A stretch of DNA of 64,000 nucleotides. It comes from Bacillus sp. N13C7. GTDB taxonomy: Bacteria; Bacillota; Bacilli; Bacillales; Bacillaceae. Of this stretch, positions 28,129 through 36,580 are shown in pieces. The notes under the pieces are model-generated. The model had not been told where the DNA came from and did no database searches. It saw only the letters and a list, made by a program, of their open reading frames with translations. Where the stretch lies: NCBI RefSeq assembly GCF_026790065.1, contig NZ_JALAMO010000009.1:1-64000 (forward strand), in the 5' to 3' direction. Numbering within the stretch: position 1 is the first letter of the stretch; each line of letters starts with the position of its first letter. The position numbers were made by a program, and so were the translations under genes.

Positions 28129-31100
28129 ATGACAGAACATAACAGAGAAGAGCTTTTGCACAAAACTGGGGAACTTTATAAACAATTCATCGAAAATCAA
28201 GATGAACAAAGGGCTGCTAAACTGGCCGCGGTCATGAACAAAGCAGCTGATCAAGAGATTTATATCTCGTTTACCGGGCATTATTCAGCAGGGAAATCAT
28301 CACTGCTGAACTGCCTGTTAATGGAGAATATTTTGCCGACAAGCCCGATTCCGACAAGTGCTAACCTTGTTGTGATCAGAAACGGGGATAAACGAGTTCG
28401 GCTTCATACAACAGACGGAGCATGCGCTGAGCTGGAGGGGGCTTATCAGAAAGACAAGGTACAGCAATACTGCAAAGACGGCGAGCAAATAGAAAGCGTT
28501 GAAATTTTTGATCAGTATACTGAAATCGATCCCGGGGTTGCATATATTGATACCCCTGGGATTGATTCAACAGATGATGCACATTTTCTGTCAGCGGCTT
28601 CTATTCTCCATCAGGCGGATGCGCTGTTTTACGTCGTTCACTATAATCACGTACACTCTGAAGAAAATGTAAAGTTCCTTAGGTCGATAAAAGAGAGCAT
28701 TCCAAATGTGTATTTTATCGTCAATCAAATTGACCGGCATGATGAGACGGAGACTCGGTTTGATGACTATAAAGCGCAAGTTGAGGAGATGCTTTGCAAT
28801 GAAGGTATTTCAAAGGAATCGCTTTATTTTACGTCAGTAACAGCACCAAACCACCCGTTCAATCAGATTGGAACCTTAAGAGAAGAATTAAAAAGAATAG
28901 AACAGCAATCAAAAAACAATTTGCAGGCTTTAACTGAACAAAAAGTTCTCAATCTGCTGAAGGAGCATACGGAAATGCTTTTGAAGGACGAAACCGACGG
29001 TCCAAGCTTTGCTGAACAGCTTGATACACAAACTGAGCTTGTCCAATCGCTGCGTGATCAGTTGGATGAGGCGGCAATACGAGCGACTGAGGCAGAAAGC
29101 AGGATGCAGGAAGAAATCAATCGCATTTTAAAAAATGCCAACCTGACGCCTTTTGAAATGCGTGAACTGGCAGCCGCATTTCTAGAATCGCGAGAGCCTT
29201 CTTTTAAAACAGGCTTTTTCTTTTCTAAAGCGAAAACGGCACAGGAAAGAGATAAAAGGCGTGATGCTTTTTTCTCAGATGTGATAAAACGAACAGAAGC
29301 TGAAGCGGATTGGCACATAATAGACACGTTCCATAAACTCGCCAAGGCATTTGATGTTCATACGGCTGAAAGTGAACAGCTGATTCAGGCTTATCGCACT
29401 CCGCTTGAAATAGACATCATTGAACGAGCCATCAAGCATGGGGCAGCTTTTTCCTCAGAATATGTATTGCAATACACAAAAGACCTGGCGGAGCTCATCC
29501 GCAAAGAGGCGAAAAGAGAAGCAGCAGACATCATAAAGGCGCTTATCGCGATGGTAAAAGAGCGTGTGTCTAAAGATGTGCAACCGATCAATGACCGGCT
29601 TGCCCAGGAATCAGAACAACTTGCCCTTCTCCAAGAACAGGCCCGAAAAGAAAATAAGGCCCGTGAGAAAGCTGATCGCATGTGGGCCATTTGGGAAGAG
29701 GAGGCCGCAAGCCCAAAGCACAACATAGACACAAACTGGTTCAAAATGAGGAAAAAAACAGTGGCGGTTCCAGAACAAAAACGAAGTAAAAGTCAAAAGA
29801 CGCAGCAGCCAATGCATAAACCAGAAATCAAATTGGAGCGAGAACTGCCGCTTCAAGATCAAATCAAACATTTTTACACATTATCTGACCGTTTAGGCGA
29901 GTACAGCATGCTGTCAAAACAAACCTCAGCCTTTCGGGAAAGGATTAAAAGACTTGAGGAACGGAAATTTACACTTGCGCTTTTTGGAGGCTTCAGCTCT
30001 GGGAAATCATCATTTGCCAATGCACTTGTCGGAGAAAGGGTGCTGCCATCCTCACCAACGCCAACTACAGCGACAATTAACAAAATCACAAAACCAACCA
30101 ATGGCAATATAAACAGAACTGCGGATGTAGTGTTTAAGACGGAGGATGACATAACGGCTGACATTTTGCAGCTCACCGGAATACAAGAAGAACCAACAGG
30201 CCGTTCTTTCACAGAGAAGTGGGGAAAGGCAGTCAAAAAAAACCATCTGCAGGAAGAGCATATCAAATTAATCAGCAACTATCTGCAAGCTTACAAAAAG
30301 GTTGGGCAGTATATACAGGAACAAAAGACATTAACAATTCCGCTGTCTGAATTAAAGCCGTATGTGGCGGAGGAGGCAACGGCCTGCGCCGTGAAAGAGG
30401 TAACGGTCTATTATTCATGCGCGCTGACTGAAAAAGGGATTACGATCGTTGATACGCCCGGGGCGAGCAGCATGAATAAGCGGCATACAGAGCTGGCGTT
30501 CCAATATATTAAAGATGCCGATGCGTTTTTTTATATGACCTATTATCAGCACTCCTTCTCAAAAGGAGACCGTTCATTTTTGCGAAAGCTCGGCCTGGTG
30601 AAAGAATCGTTCAGCATGGATAAAATGTTTTTCGTCATTAATGCAGCAGACCTTGCGAAAGATAAAACAGAGCTGGAAACAGTGACCGATTATGTCAGCG
30701 GAGAGCTTGTAAAAGAAGGGATTCATGATCCGCAGCTCTTTACTGTATCAAGTAAGGAGGAACTGCTGGGGAAACCGCAATCATTTTATAACCAATTCCC
30801 GAAAGTGAGAACACACTTGGACCGCTTTATAGAAGTTGATGTAAAAAAAGCGTCAGCTGCACAGCTCAGTTTAGAAGCAGACAAACTATGCGAAACTGTG
30901 TTCCAGCTTCACCAATCCCAGAATCAGTCAAAGGAAGAAAAGGAAGCGCAGAAACAGCGCCTTATGCTGTCATTTGAGCGGGCAGCAGCCGAAATCGAGA
31001 AAAGGCGCAACTCAGAAACCATCATTGAGAAAGTAAAAAAAGACACAAAAGAACAGCTTTATCACATTAGACAGAGATTATCCTTTTTTGCCAATGATTT

Positions 31101-31713
31101 ATTAAAATCAGCATTTCATCCTGGGCTTCAGAATGGGGAGTGGAAAAAGAACCTCGGTGAGGCGATGAAAACGGCCTTACATGATTATCAGTTTGAATAT
31201 GTTCAGGAAATCAAGACGCTTGATGTCCGTATGAGCGGTTTTATTGAGCGGCATATCACCGAAGAATGGCTGGAGAGTTTTCAAAAAACATTAAACGAAG
31301 ACGGTTATTTTTCCATTTATGCGGGTGATCCGCATTCGAAAGGCATACAGCTGAAGGACGTTGAACCGGAAATAGAAGAACGTGCTTTTGAGCAGGAACT
31401 AAAAGAGGTCAAATCACCAAAGCATTTTTTTGAGCAGAAAGGAAAATCGGCCTTTATCGAAGCTGTACGGATGAAACTTGCAAAAATCACAGAGGCATGG
31501 ATAAAAAATGAAGAAGAAAGCCTGATCTCTCATTATACAGGTCACCTCAGACGCTTACAGGAAGATATGGCTGAAAAAGCAATGGCGCAAATAACAGATC
31601 AAAAAGAGACTTATGTAAGTGGATATGCGGAAGGGGAACATGCGAAAGAGTTTGAAATGGCGTATCAAGCGTGTATCTCTTGGAAGAATTCAGACAATAC
31701 AATAAAAATGTAA
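28129..31713 (+). CDS. dynA: Double dynamin-like protein DynA (YpbR)
   Basis: A 1194-aa bacterial dynamin made of two fused dynamin units. Unit 1 has a P-loop GHYSAGKSSLLN (about residue 50), DTPGIDST and NQIDR. Unit 2 has GGFSSGKSSFAN (about residue 620), DTPGASSMN and NAADLAK. Long coiled-coil stalk regions follow each GTPase domain. In B. subtilis DynA tethers and fuses membranes and protects against membrane damage. The start is ATG behind AAAGGGGTTCATATCT. Length is normal and both GTPase sites look intact. Confidence 0.95.
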   Translation: MTEHNREELLHKTGELYKQFIENQDEQRAAKLAAVMNKAADQEIYISFTGHYSAGKSSLLNCLLMENILPTSPIPTSANLVVIRNGDKRVRLHTTDGACAELEGAYQKDKVQQYCKDGEQIESVEIFDQYTEIDPGVAYIDTPGIDSTDDAHFLSAASILHQADALFYVVHYNHVHSEENVKFLRSIKESIPNVYFIVNQIDRHDETETRFDDYKAQVEEMLCNEGISKESLYFTSVTAPNHPFNQIGTLREELKRIEQQSKNNLQALTEQKVLNLLKEHTEMLLKDETDGPSFAEQLDTQTELVQSLRDQLDEAAIRATEAESRMQEEINRILKNANLTPFEMRELAAAFLESREPSFKTGFFFSKAKTAQERDKRRDAFFSDVIKRTEAEADWHIIDTFHKLAKAFDVHTAESEQLIQAYRTPLEIDIIERAIKHGAAFSSEYVLQYTKDLAELIRKEAKREAADIIKALIAMVKERVSKDVQPINDRLAQESEQLALLQEQARKENKAREKADRMWAIWEEEAASPKHNIDTNWFKMRKKTVAVPEQKRSKSQKTQQPMHKPEIKLERELPLQDQIKHFYTLSDRLGEYSMLSKQTSAFRERIKRLEERKFTLALFGGFSSGKSSFANALVGERVLPSSPTPTTATINKITKPTNGNINRTADVVFKTEDDITADILQLTGIQEEPTGRSFTEKWGKAVKKNHLQEEHIKLISNYLQAYKKVGQYIQEQKTLTIPLSELKPYVAEEATACAVKEVTVYYSCALTEKGITIVDTPGASSMNKRHTELAFQYIKDADAFFYMTYYQHSFSKGDRSFLRKLGLVKESFSMDKMFFVINAADLAKDKTELETVTDYVSGELVKEGIHDPQLFTVSSKEELLGKPQSFYNQFPKVRTHLDRFIEVDVKKASAAQLSLEADKLCETVFQLHQSQNQSKEEKEAQKQRLMLSFERAAAEIEKRRNSETIIEKVKKDTKEQLYHIRQRLSFFANDLLKSAFHPGLQNGEWKKNLGEAMKTALHDYQFEYVQEIKTLDVRMSGFIERHITEEWLESFQKTLNEDGYFSIYAGDPHSKGIQLKDVEPEIEERAFEQELKEVKSPKHFFEQKGKSAFIEAVRMKLAKITEAWIKNEEESLISHYTGHLRRLQEDMAEKAMAQITDQKETYVSGYAEGEHAKEFEMAYQACISWKNSDNTIKM

Positions 31714-31777
31714 AATGCAGTTGGCTTGTATTTCAAGTCATGATAGACTAAATAGAAAAAAGCGAGATGAACGATTC

Positions 31778-32035
31778 ATGTCAGAGGTACATAAAGCAAT
31801 TTCAGCACATTCATCAAAACAGCACGAGCATATCAAAGCATTTATGCGTCTTGAAAACATGCGTGAAATGGCTATTGAAGAAGCCGTTTCAAAATGCAAA
31901 AACGATGAGCCATTTACTACAGAGGCGATTAATGTCATTACCGAGCAAATGAATCAGCTTGCCAAAAAAGGCATCGTACCAACAAGACGCCTTGTATCCA
32001 AAGAAATGGTGAAAGAATACGTAAGCCGTATGTAA
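31778..32035 (+). CDS. ypbS: DUF2533 protein YpbS
   Basis: An 85-aa helical protein of unknown function (DUF2533, from memory): MSEVHKAISAHSSKQHEHIK ... SKEMVKEYVSRM. The start at 31778 gives the family length; the ribosome-binding site CGAGATG is weak. It lies 64 nt after dynA and may be co-transcribed. No membrane segment. Confidence 0.82.
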   Translation: MSEVHKAISAHSSKQHEHIKAFMRLENMREMAIEEAVSKCKNDEPFTTEAINVITEQMNQLAKKGIVPTRRLVSKEMVKEYVSRM

Positions 32036-32109
32036 GCTGGATGATCCTGTCGCGAGTGTATCTCCTGCCGGATGCATATACTATGTGTATCCGACGTAAG
32101 GGGGGATTC

Positions 32110-32256
32110 ATGTTGGGCAGAACAAAGCTGGGAAACAGAAATGCACAGGCGAATAACAATGCCAAAAAGAAAAACGGATTTCAAACCCATTTTGACTCTT
32201 ACGCAGGACGCGAAGCCGAAAAGCTGATCGCCAGCAATAAAAGACACAACGACTAA
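32110..32256 (+). CDS. ypzF: Small basic protein YpzF
   Basis: A 48-aa basic, Asn/Lys-rich protein (MLGRTKLGNRNAQANNNAKK ... ASNKRHND) of unknown function. The composition resembles small spore-associated proteins, but that is only an impression. The ATG at 32110 follows AAGGGGGGATTC. A terminator follows within 15 nt. Confidence 0.75.
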   Translation: MLGRTKLGNRNAQANNNAKKKNGFQTHFDSYAGREAEKLIASNKRHND

Positions 32257-32265
32257 TAATTCACA

Positions 32266-32298
32266 AAACAGTATCTCTAATGAGATGCTGTTTTTTAT
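32266..32298 (+). terminator. Terminator of ypzF
   Basis: A stem AAACAGTATCTC/GAGATGCTGTTT (one T-G pair) with a TAAT loop and a T run. Confidence 0.85.
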
Positions 32299-32351
32299 TT
32301 TTGGGCCGTTTATGGTAAAATAGAAGGAATGAAAGAAAAGGGAGTTATCTG

Positions 32352-33242
32352 ATGAATAATAATAAACTATTGCTAGTTGATGGCATGGCTCTTTTATTCC
32401 GGGCGTTTTTTGCCACGGCTGTGCATCGCAATTTCATGATAAATGAAAGCGGGGTGCCAACAAACGGCGTCAACGGCTTTTTAAAGCATTTGATTTCAGC
32501 TGTTGAAACTTTTGAGCCGACACACGTCATCTGCTGCTGGGATATGGGGAGTAAAACGTACCGAAATGATCTGTTCCAAGATTATAAGGCGAACCGCAGT
32601 GCACCGCCTGTGGAGCTGATCCCGCAGTTTGATTTGGCAAAGGAAGCGGCAGCTGAGCTTGGGATCATGAATATCGGCTTTGCAGGGTATGAAGCAGATG
32701 ATTGTATCGGAACTCTTGCTGCTTTGTTTGCAAATGAAGCTGATATTACGATCGTAACAGGGGACAGAGATTTACTACAGCTGTTAACGGACAAAGTAAG
32801 CGTGGCTCTCCTCCAAAAAGGAATCGGAAATTATAAAGTCTATACAAAAGAGATTTTTTATCAAGAAACAGGTGTCCTGCCGAAGGCTTTGATTGATATT
32901 AAAGCGCTTATGGGTGATTCCAGTGATAATTATCCCGGCGTCAAAGGAATTGGAGAAAAAACGGCCTACAAACTGATTCGGGAATACGAAACGATTGACC
33001 GTCTTTTAGAAAATCTTGCTCTTCTTCCGAAGGGGCAGCAGGGGAAAATTCAGCAAGGGCTGAACGATTTGCAGATGTCGAGAAAGCTTGCCGAAATTCA
33101 TTGTTCTGTGCCGCTGGTCTGCACACTGAAAGACGCTTTATTTACCCTGCAAATGGAACAGGCGGCTCACATGCTTCGCCGCCACCAAATCAAAGGAATT
33201 GAGCGTATGCTTGAAAAACTGAACGCTAGAGAGATCGTGTAA
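32352..33242 (+). CDS. ypcP: 5'-3' exonuclease YpcP (ExoR)
   Basis: A 296-aa stand-alone homologue of the DNA polymerase I 5'-nuclease domain, able to remove RNA primers and flaps. Metal-binding acidic residues are seen in LVDGMALLFRAF, CCWDMGSKTYRN, YEADDCIGTLA, TVTGDRDLLQLL and LMGDSSDNYPGVKGIGEKTA, the last also being the helix-hairpin-helix region. The ATG follows AAAGGGAGTTATCTG. It ends inside a hairpin shared with the convergent sspL. Confidence 0.93.
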   Translation: MNNNKLLLVDGMALLFRAFFATAVHRNFMINESGVPTNGVNGFLKHLISAVETFEPTHVICCWDMGSKTYRNDLFQDYKANRSAPPVELIPQFDLAKEAAAELGIMNIGFAGYEADDCIGTLAALFANEADITIVTGDRDLLQLLTDKVSVALLQKGIGNYKVYTKEIFYQETGVLPKALIDIKALMGDSSDNYPGVKGIGEKTAYKLIREYETIDRLLENLALLPKGQQGKIQQGLNDLQMSRKLAEIHCSVPLVCTLKDALFTLQMEQAAHMLRRHQIKGIERMLEKLNAREIV

Positions 33243-33260
33243 GATCTTCTCTAGCGTTTT
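33223..33260. terminator. Shared terminator ypcP/sspL
   Basis: A stem CGCTAGAGAGATC/GATCTTCTCTAGCG flanked by A and T runs. The two arms lie in the 3' coding ends of ypcP and sspL; the two stop codons are only 8 nt apart. Confidence 0.8.
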
Positions 33261-33379
33261 GTATTGCTTTTTTTAGCTCTTTCCTCAAGCTCTGTTTTAG
33301 GGTCATCATGTGTATTGCCTTCCAGGTCGCCCTGCGGAGTTACACCGCCGGTCAGCCGGCCTTTATCTTTCTTTTTCAT
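33251..33379 (-). CDS. sspL: Small acid-soluble spore protein SspL
   Basis: A 42-aa minor spore core protein: MKKKDKGRLTGGVTPQGDLE through GNTHDDPKTELEE to KKSNTKR. It is almost the same as the 168 protein I remember, with an Asp for Asn in GNTH. The ATG at 33379 follows GAGGTGAACAAAC. A sigma-G-like promoter lies upstream. It is convergent with ypcP. Confidence 0.93.
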   Translation of the reverse strand: MKKKDKGRLTGGVTPQGDLEGNTHDDPKTELEERAKKSNTKR

Positions 33380-33397
33380 GTTTGTTCACCTCGTCAT

Positions 33398-33427
33398 TAG
33401 GATGAACCAATGATTGAGATTTAATTC
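33398..33427 (-). promoter_or_regulatory. Sigma-G-like promoter of sspL
   Basis: GAATT, exactly 18 nt, CATCCTA on the minus strand, compared with the sigma-G form GHATR-N18-CATNHTA: only the last -35 base deviates. This fits the forespore expression known for sspL. Confidence 0.65.
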
Positions 33428-33819
33428 TTATCATTCAGCCGAATCGCTTCTTTTGCCAGCTGATCGGCTTTTTGGTTTTGCTTGCCCGGAATCCATTTGA
33501 TGAAAAAAAGAGGGAAGGCCGCTTTTAATTGGGTAATTTCTTCAACATATGGTTGAAACGTTTTATTTTTTACCATTTCAAGCTCAGCAGCGCGTTCCAC
33601 AATATCTGAATCGGTTCGGAAGGAAACAGATTGATACCCGCGCGTTGCACATAGCTTCATCCCTTCAATCAATGCAAGAAATTCCGCTTCCTGGTTTGTA
33701 TGCATTCCAATAGGAATAGAGAAAGATTCCGCTTTTCCTTCATGTTTGATAAAAATGCCGATACCGGATGGCCCGGGATTGCCGGCGCTTGCGCCGTCTA
33801 CATATATTTCTGTAGGCAT
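33421..33819 (-). CDS. ypdQ: RNase HI-like protein YpdQ
   Basis: A 132-aa RNase HI fold. The acidic tetrad appears present: [11 protein letters not shown] (Asp), NQEAEFLAL (Glu), RTDSDIVE (Asp) and [11 protein letters not shown] (Asp). As I recall, the B. subtilis protein showed no RNase H activity when tested, so its role is unclear. The ATG overlaps the ypdP stop by 1 nt (TAATG), so they form one unit. Confidence 0.9.
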   Translation of the reverse strand: MPTEIYVDGASAGNPGPSGIGIFIKHEGKAESFSIPIGMHTNQEAEFLALIEGMKLCATRGYQSVSFRTDSDIVERAAELEMVKNKTFQPYVEEITQLKAAFPLFFIKWIPGKQNQKADQLAKEAIRLNDKN

Positions 33820-34508
33820 TATGAACTCCTTTCATCATTCGGTATCATTTTTTTGGCTGCATAAGCATAAGGCATTGAAATCAAAGATACCGCAAATTTA
33901 ATCAAATATGTAGAAATAAAAATATGAAGCCAAACCCCTGCCGGATAAATGCCGAAAAAAGCGACACCAGTAAATATCAATGTATCAAACAGCTGGCTGA
34001 CTGCTGTACTGCCGCCGTTTCGGAGCCATAAAAGCCGATCAGAAGGAAATATCCTTCTAATTGCCGAATATACATAAACATCCAGCGTTTGGCTGAAGAT
34101 AAAGGCAAGCAGACTTCCTAACGCAACTCGCGGAAGAAATCCGAAAATCGTTTCCAGCGCTGTTTGAGATATGTCGCTGGAAGCCGGTTCGAAAAGCAGC
34201 ACGCCCTGCATGACAAATGTCAGGGTCAGGAGCGTTGAGAATCCAAGCCAAACCGCTTTTCTGGCTTCAGCGGGACCGTATTTTTCATTCAGCACATCTG
34301 TCGCAAAAAAGATTGTGCCATACATCACATTCCCAAGCGTCGCTGTTAAACCAAACAGTTCGACTGTTTTGACGACTTGAAGGTTGGCGCAGACTGTCGC
34401 AAAACCGATCCAAACAAACAGTCCCATTTTGCCAAATCCTTTATAAAATAAAAGAACAATGATAAAATGAATGATCGCAAAAATGATCCAAAATGAATTG
34501 TTAAACAA
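33819..34508 (-). CDS. ypdP: Queuosine precursor transporter-like YpdP
   Basis: A 229-aa integral membrane protein of the YhhQ/VUT family, with about six hydrophobic segments and the motif [21 protein letters not shown]. Relatives import queuosine precursors such as preQ0/preQ1; the substrate is inferred. The start is TTG 34508, behind GGAAAGGAAG. No preQ1 riboswitch is seen in the short leader. It is divergent from ypeP. Confidence 0.88.
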   Translation of the reverse strand: MFNNSFWIIFAIIHFIIVLLFYKGFGKMGLFVWIGFATVCANLQVVKTVELFGLTATLGNVMYGTIFFATDVLNEKYGPAEARKAVWLGFSTLLTLTFVMQGVLLFEPASSDISQTALETIFGFLPRVALGSLLAFIFSQTLDVYVYSAIRRIFPSDRLLWLRNGGSTAVSQLFDTLIFTGVAFFGIYPAGVWLHIFISTYLIKFAVSLISMPYAYAAKKMIPNDERSS

Positions 34509-34590
34509 AATGAAAAAGCTTCCTTTCCGGGGTAAGTTTGGTTTGATTATAGCACAAGCCCGGCAACTAATGAATGGTAAGGTGATCGTA

Positions 34591-35271
34591 ATGAAGCTCA
34601 GACCTCATATGAAGATAGAAGCAAAAGGAACAGGAACCGTCTCATTTTTGGGTGAAGACTGGCTGACTGCTCAGCAGGCACGTATGCTTGCCAGAGAACT
34701 TGGCCGTTTTCCATACATGAAAGAACTAGAGTTTGAAGACGAAAAAGGCGGAACTTGGACGCTGAAGGAATTAGAAAAGCTGACTGAGGAGCTTGCTCAA
34801 GAGCCTGATGACATTACTGTATATTTTGACGGCAGTTTCGATAAGGAGAGCGAACTGGCTGGACTCGGAATCGTCATTTATTATTCATTGGGAGGAATCC
34901 GGCATCGCTTGAGAAAAAATAAAAGCTTCCGGCTGAAAACAAATAATGAAGCTGAATACGCGGCTCTTTATGAAGCAATAAGAGAAGTAAGAGAGCTTGG
35001 GGCAAGCAGAAATTCAATTACGATCAAAGGGGATTCGCTCGTTGTGCTGAATCAGCTTGACGGGAGCTGGCCTTGCTATGATCCGTCTCATAATGAATGG
35101 CTGGATAAAATAGAAGCACTGCTTGAATCGCTGAAGCTCACTCCTACTTACGAAACCATACAGCGGAAAGACAATCAGGAAGCTGATGGCCTCGCCAAAA
35201 AAATTTTATCCCATCAATTCGTAGAAAGCCACACGAAATTAGACCGTAACGGAGATGACGATATTGGATAA
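34591..35271 (+). CDS. ypeP: RNase HI-like protein YpeP
   Basis: A 226-aa protein. An N-terminal region of about 75 residues (FLGEDWLTAQQARMLAREL) precedes an RNase HI domain with VYFDGSFDKES (Asp), TNNEAEYAALYE (Glu), IKGDSLVVLNQL (Asp) and DNQEADGLAKK (Asp). All four metal-binding acidic residues seem present. The ATG at 34591 follows AAGGTGATCGTA. Its 3' end overlaps ypeQ by 8 nt. Confidence 0.9.
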   Translation: MKLRPHMKIEAKGTGTVSFLGEDWLTAQQARMLARELGRFPYMKELEFEDEKGGTWTLKELEKLTEELAQEPDDITVYFDGSFDKESELAGLGIVIYYSLGGIRHRLRKNKSFRLKTNNEAEYAALYEAIREVRELGASRNSITIKGDSLVVLNQLDGSWPCYDPSHNEWLDKIEALLESLKLTPTYETIQRKDNQEADGLAKKILSHQFVESHTKLDRNGDDDIG

Positions 35272-35446
35272 GAAAACAATTTTTAAAGAACTGACAGAAC
35301 TTCACGATGAATATTGCAAGGACTGTTTTATTAAGAAGCAGTTTCGCAAAGAATTTGGCAAAATCTATGCGCATTCATTTTGTATTAATAAATGTACGGT
35401 TGGTGAAAAACTGAAAGCATATGGCGATGTCTTAACTAATCACTAA
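35264..35446 (+). CDS. ypeQ: Cys-containing small protein YpeQ
   Basis: A 60-aa protein, MDKKTIFKELTELHDEYCKD onwards, with Cys pairs CKDC and CINKC that could bind zinc. I start it at TTG 35264, 9 nt from GGAG; an ATG at 35255 directly abuts that GGAG. It is translationally coupled to ypeP through the overlap. Function is unknown. Confidence 0.82.
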   Translation: MDKKTIFKELTELHDEYCKDCFIKKQFRKEFGKIYAHSFCINKCTVGEKLKAYGDVLTNH

Positions 35447-35451
35447 AGAAT

Positions 35452-35477
35452 AAAAACCGCAGAAGCTGCGGTTTTTA
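35452..35477. terminator. Bidirectional terminator ypeQ/ypzA
   Basis: A perfect stem AAAAACCGCAG/CTGCGGTTTTT with an AAG loop between convergent genes. Confidence 0.88.
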
Positions 35478-35744
35478 TTCTTTGAATTCATCCAGCTGAT
35501 GCTGGCAATCGTCAAGCAGCTGCTGTTGCTGCTGTATAAATTCAGGATCATCGAGAGCTGCCAGCTCTTCAGAATGTGACAGTTCTCTTGCATCCTCAAT
35601 GGCTTGGTATGCGGAATCGACCAATGTCATGCTTTGGCCTCTCGTCGCAGCACCTGTCGTTTTCTGCGCTGTTTCTACCGCCAGTTCCAGTTGCCGCTTA
35701 TCAGTAAATCCAGTCTGATCCTCTTGATGGAATTCTGATGTCAT
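35475..35744 (-). CDS. ypzA: Small protein YpzA
   Basis: An 89-aa acidic, Gln-rich protein of unknown function (MTSEFHQEDQTGFTDKRQLE ... CQHQLDEFKE), predicted helical throughout. The ATG at 35744 follows GGAGGTGTTTTTTT. It is convergent with ypeQ and shares its terminator. Confidence 0.82.
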   Translation of the reverse strand: MTSEFHQEDQTGFTDKRQLELAVETAQKTTGAATRGQSMTLVDSAYQAIEDARELSHSEELAALDDPEFIQQQQQLLDDCQHQLDEFKE

Positions 35745-35901
35745 AAAAAAACACCTCCGCAATTATTGTGCAGAGTTTTTTTGAAATTTATGTGCCAAAA
35801 TAGAAAATAAAATGTAAGATAAGCCGATATAACTATTGAACCAGAATAAATAGGTCTGTTTTCCTATTTGAGGTATCTTGGCAGAGAAGGGGAACGCAGC
35901 T

Positions 35902-36084
35902 ATGGATGATAAAGACTTGAAGTCGATCCTTCACAAAACATTTATAGAAATATACAGTGATTTAGAAGAGCTTGCGGATATTGCGAAAAAAGGGAAGCCG
36001 TCAATGGAAAAGCGTGTTGAAGAGATTGAACAGAGGTGCAAACAAAATATTTTGGCCATTGAAATCCAGATGAAAATCAAATAG
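35902..36084 (+). CDS. degR: DegU activity modulator DegR
   Basis: A 60-aa helical protein, MDDKDLKSILHKTFIEIYSD onwards, that stabilises phosphorylated DegU and so raises degradative-enzyme production when overexpressed (family knowledge). The start is ATG 35902 after AGAAGGGGAACGCAGCT. It has its own terminator; in B. subtilis it is sigma-D dependent, but I did not confirm such a promoter here. Confidence 0.92.
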   Translation: MDDKDLKSILHKTFIEIYSDLEELADIAKKGKPSMEKRVEEIEQRCKQNILAIEIQMKIK

Positions 36085-36110
36085 GAGAGGCGAATGCCTC
36101 TCCTCTATTT
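36083..36110 (+). terminator. Terminator of degR
   Basis: A stem GGAGAGGC/GCCTCTCC with a GAAT loop and TCTATTT tail, facing the end of cspD. Confidence 0.75.
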
Positions 36111-36135
36111 GTCATCTCATCATCATGTATTGAGT

Positions 36136-36336
36136 TTAGAGTTTTACGACATTAGAAGCTTGAGGTCCACGATTACCTTCGACAATTTCAAAAGAAACTT
36201 CTTGTCCTTCTTCTAATGATTTGTATCCTTCTCCTTCGATAGCTGTGAAGTGAACAAATACATCGTCTCCGCCTTCAACTTCAATGAAGCCGAATCCTTT
36301 TTCGTTGTTGAACCATTTTACTTTACCGTTTTGCAT
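36136..36336 (-). CDS. cspD: Cold-shock protein CspD
   Basis: A 66-aa single cold-shock domain, an RNA/ssDNA chaperone. RNP1 is KGFGFIEV and RNP2 is VFVHF, with the leading GKVKWFN. The ATG follows AGGAGGAATTAAGC. A strong promoter and a roughly 85-nt leader with a hairpin precede it, suiting post-transcriptional control. Confidence 0.97.
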   Translation of the reverse strand: MQNGKVKWFNNEKGFGFIEVEGGDDVFVHFTAIEGEGYKSLEEGQEVSFEIVEGNRGPQASNVVKL

Positions 36337-36421
36337 ATTGCTTAATTCCTCCTAGTACTGTAGCACCCATGTGCTAAAAAAAATTTTGTCACCATTTAAC
36401 TTTGATTCATTGTTAAATGAT
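36337..36421 (-). promoter_or_regulatory. 5' leader of cspD
   Basis: About 85 nt of untranslated leader between the predicted start point and the cspD ATG. It is AT-rich and contains a small hairpin AGCACATGGGTGCT (about 36361-36374) just upstream of the Shine-Dalgarno. Long leaders on csp genes commonly control translation by temperature; here that is inference. Confidence 0.6.
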
Positions 36422-36427
36422 GGTTCA

Positions 36428-36456
36428 ACTATACACCATCTGGGAGCGCCCGTCAA
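36428..36456 (-). promoter_or_regulatory. sigma-A promoter of cspD
   Basis: TTGACG-17-TATAGT on the minus strand, a strong match. Confidence 0.85.
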
Positions 36457-36534
36457 GTTGCGAAACTGCTTATTTTTTAAAAAAAGGGCAAGTTTTACAA
36501 AAAAATGTAACCGCTTTTATAAATGGGTGAATAT

Positions 36535-36570
36535 AAATAAAGAGAGCACACGGTTTTTCGTGTGCTCTCT
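36535..36570 (-). terminator. Terminator of ugtP
   Basis: A 12-bp perfect stem AGAGAGCACACG/CGTGTGCTCTCT followed, on the minus strand, by TTTATTTATA. It separates ugtP from cspD. Confidence 0.85.
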
Positions 36571-36580
36571 GTGAACATCA

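Noticed and set aside
34509..34590. preQ1 riboswitch before ypdP
   Set aside because: The leader is about 50 nt and lacks the preQ1-I hairpin-loop and downstream A-rich pattern.
36371..36574. Plus-strand frame opposite the cspD leader and ugtP terminator
   Set aside because: It crosses a strong promoter and a terminator on the other strand and has no ribosome-binding site; composition is typical of AT-rich noncoding DNA.
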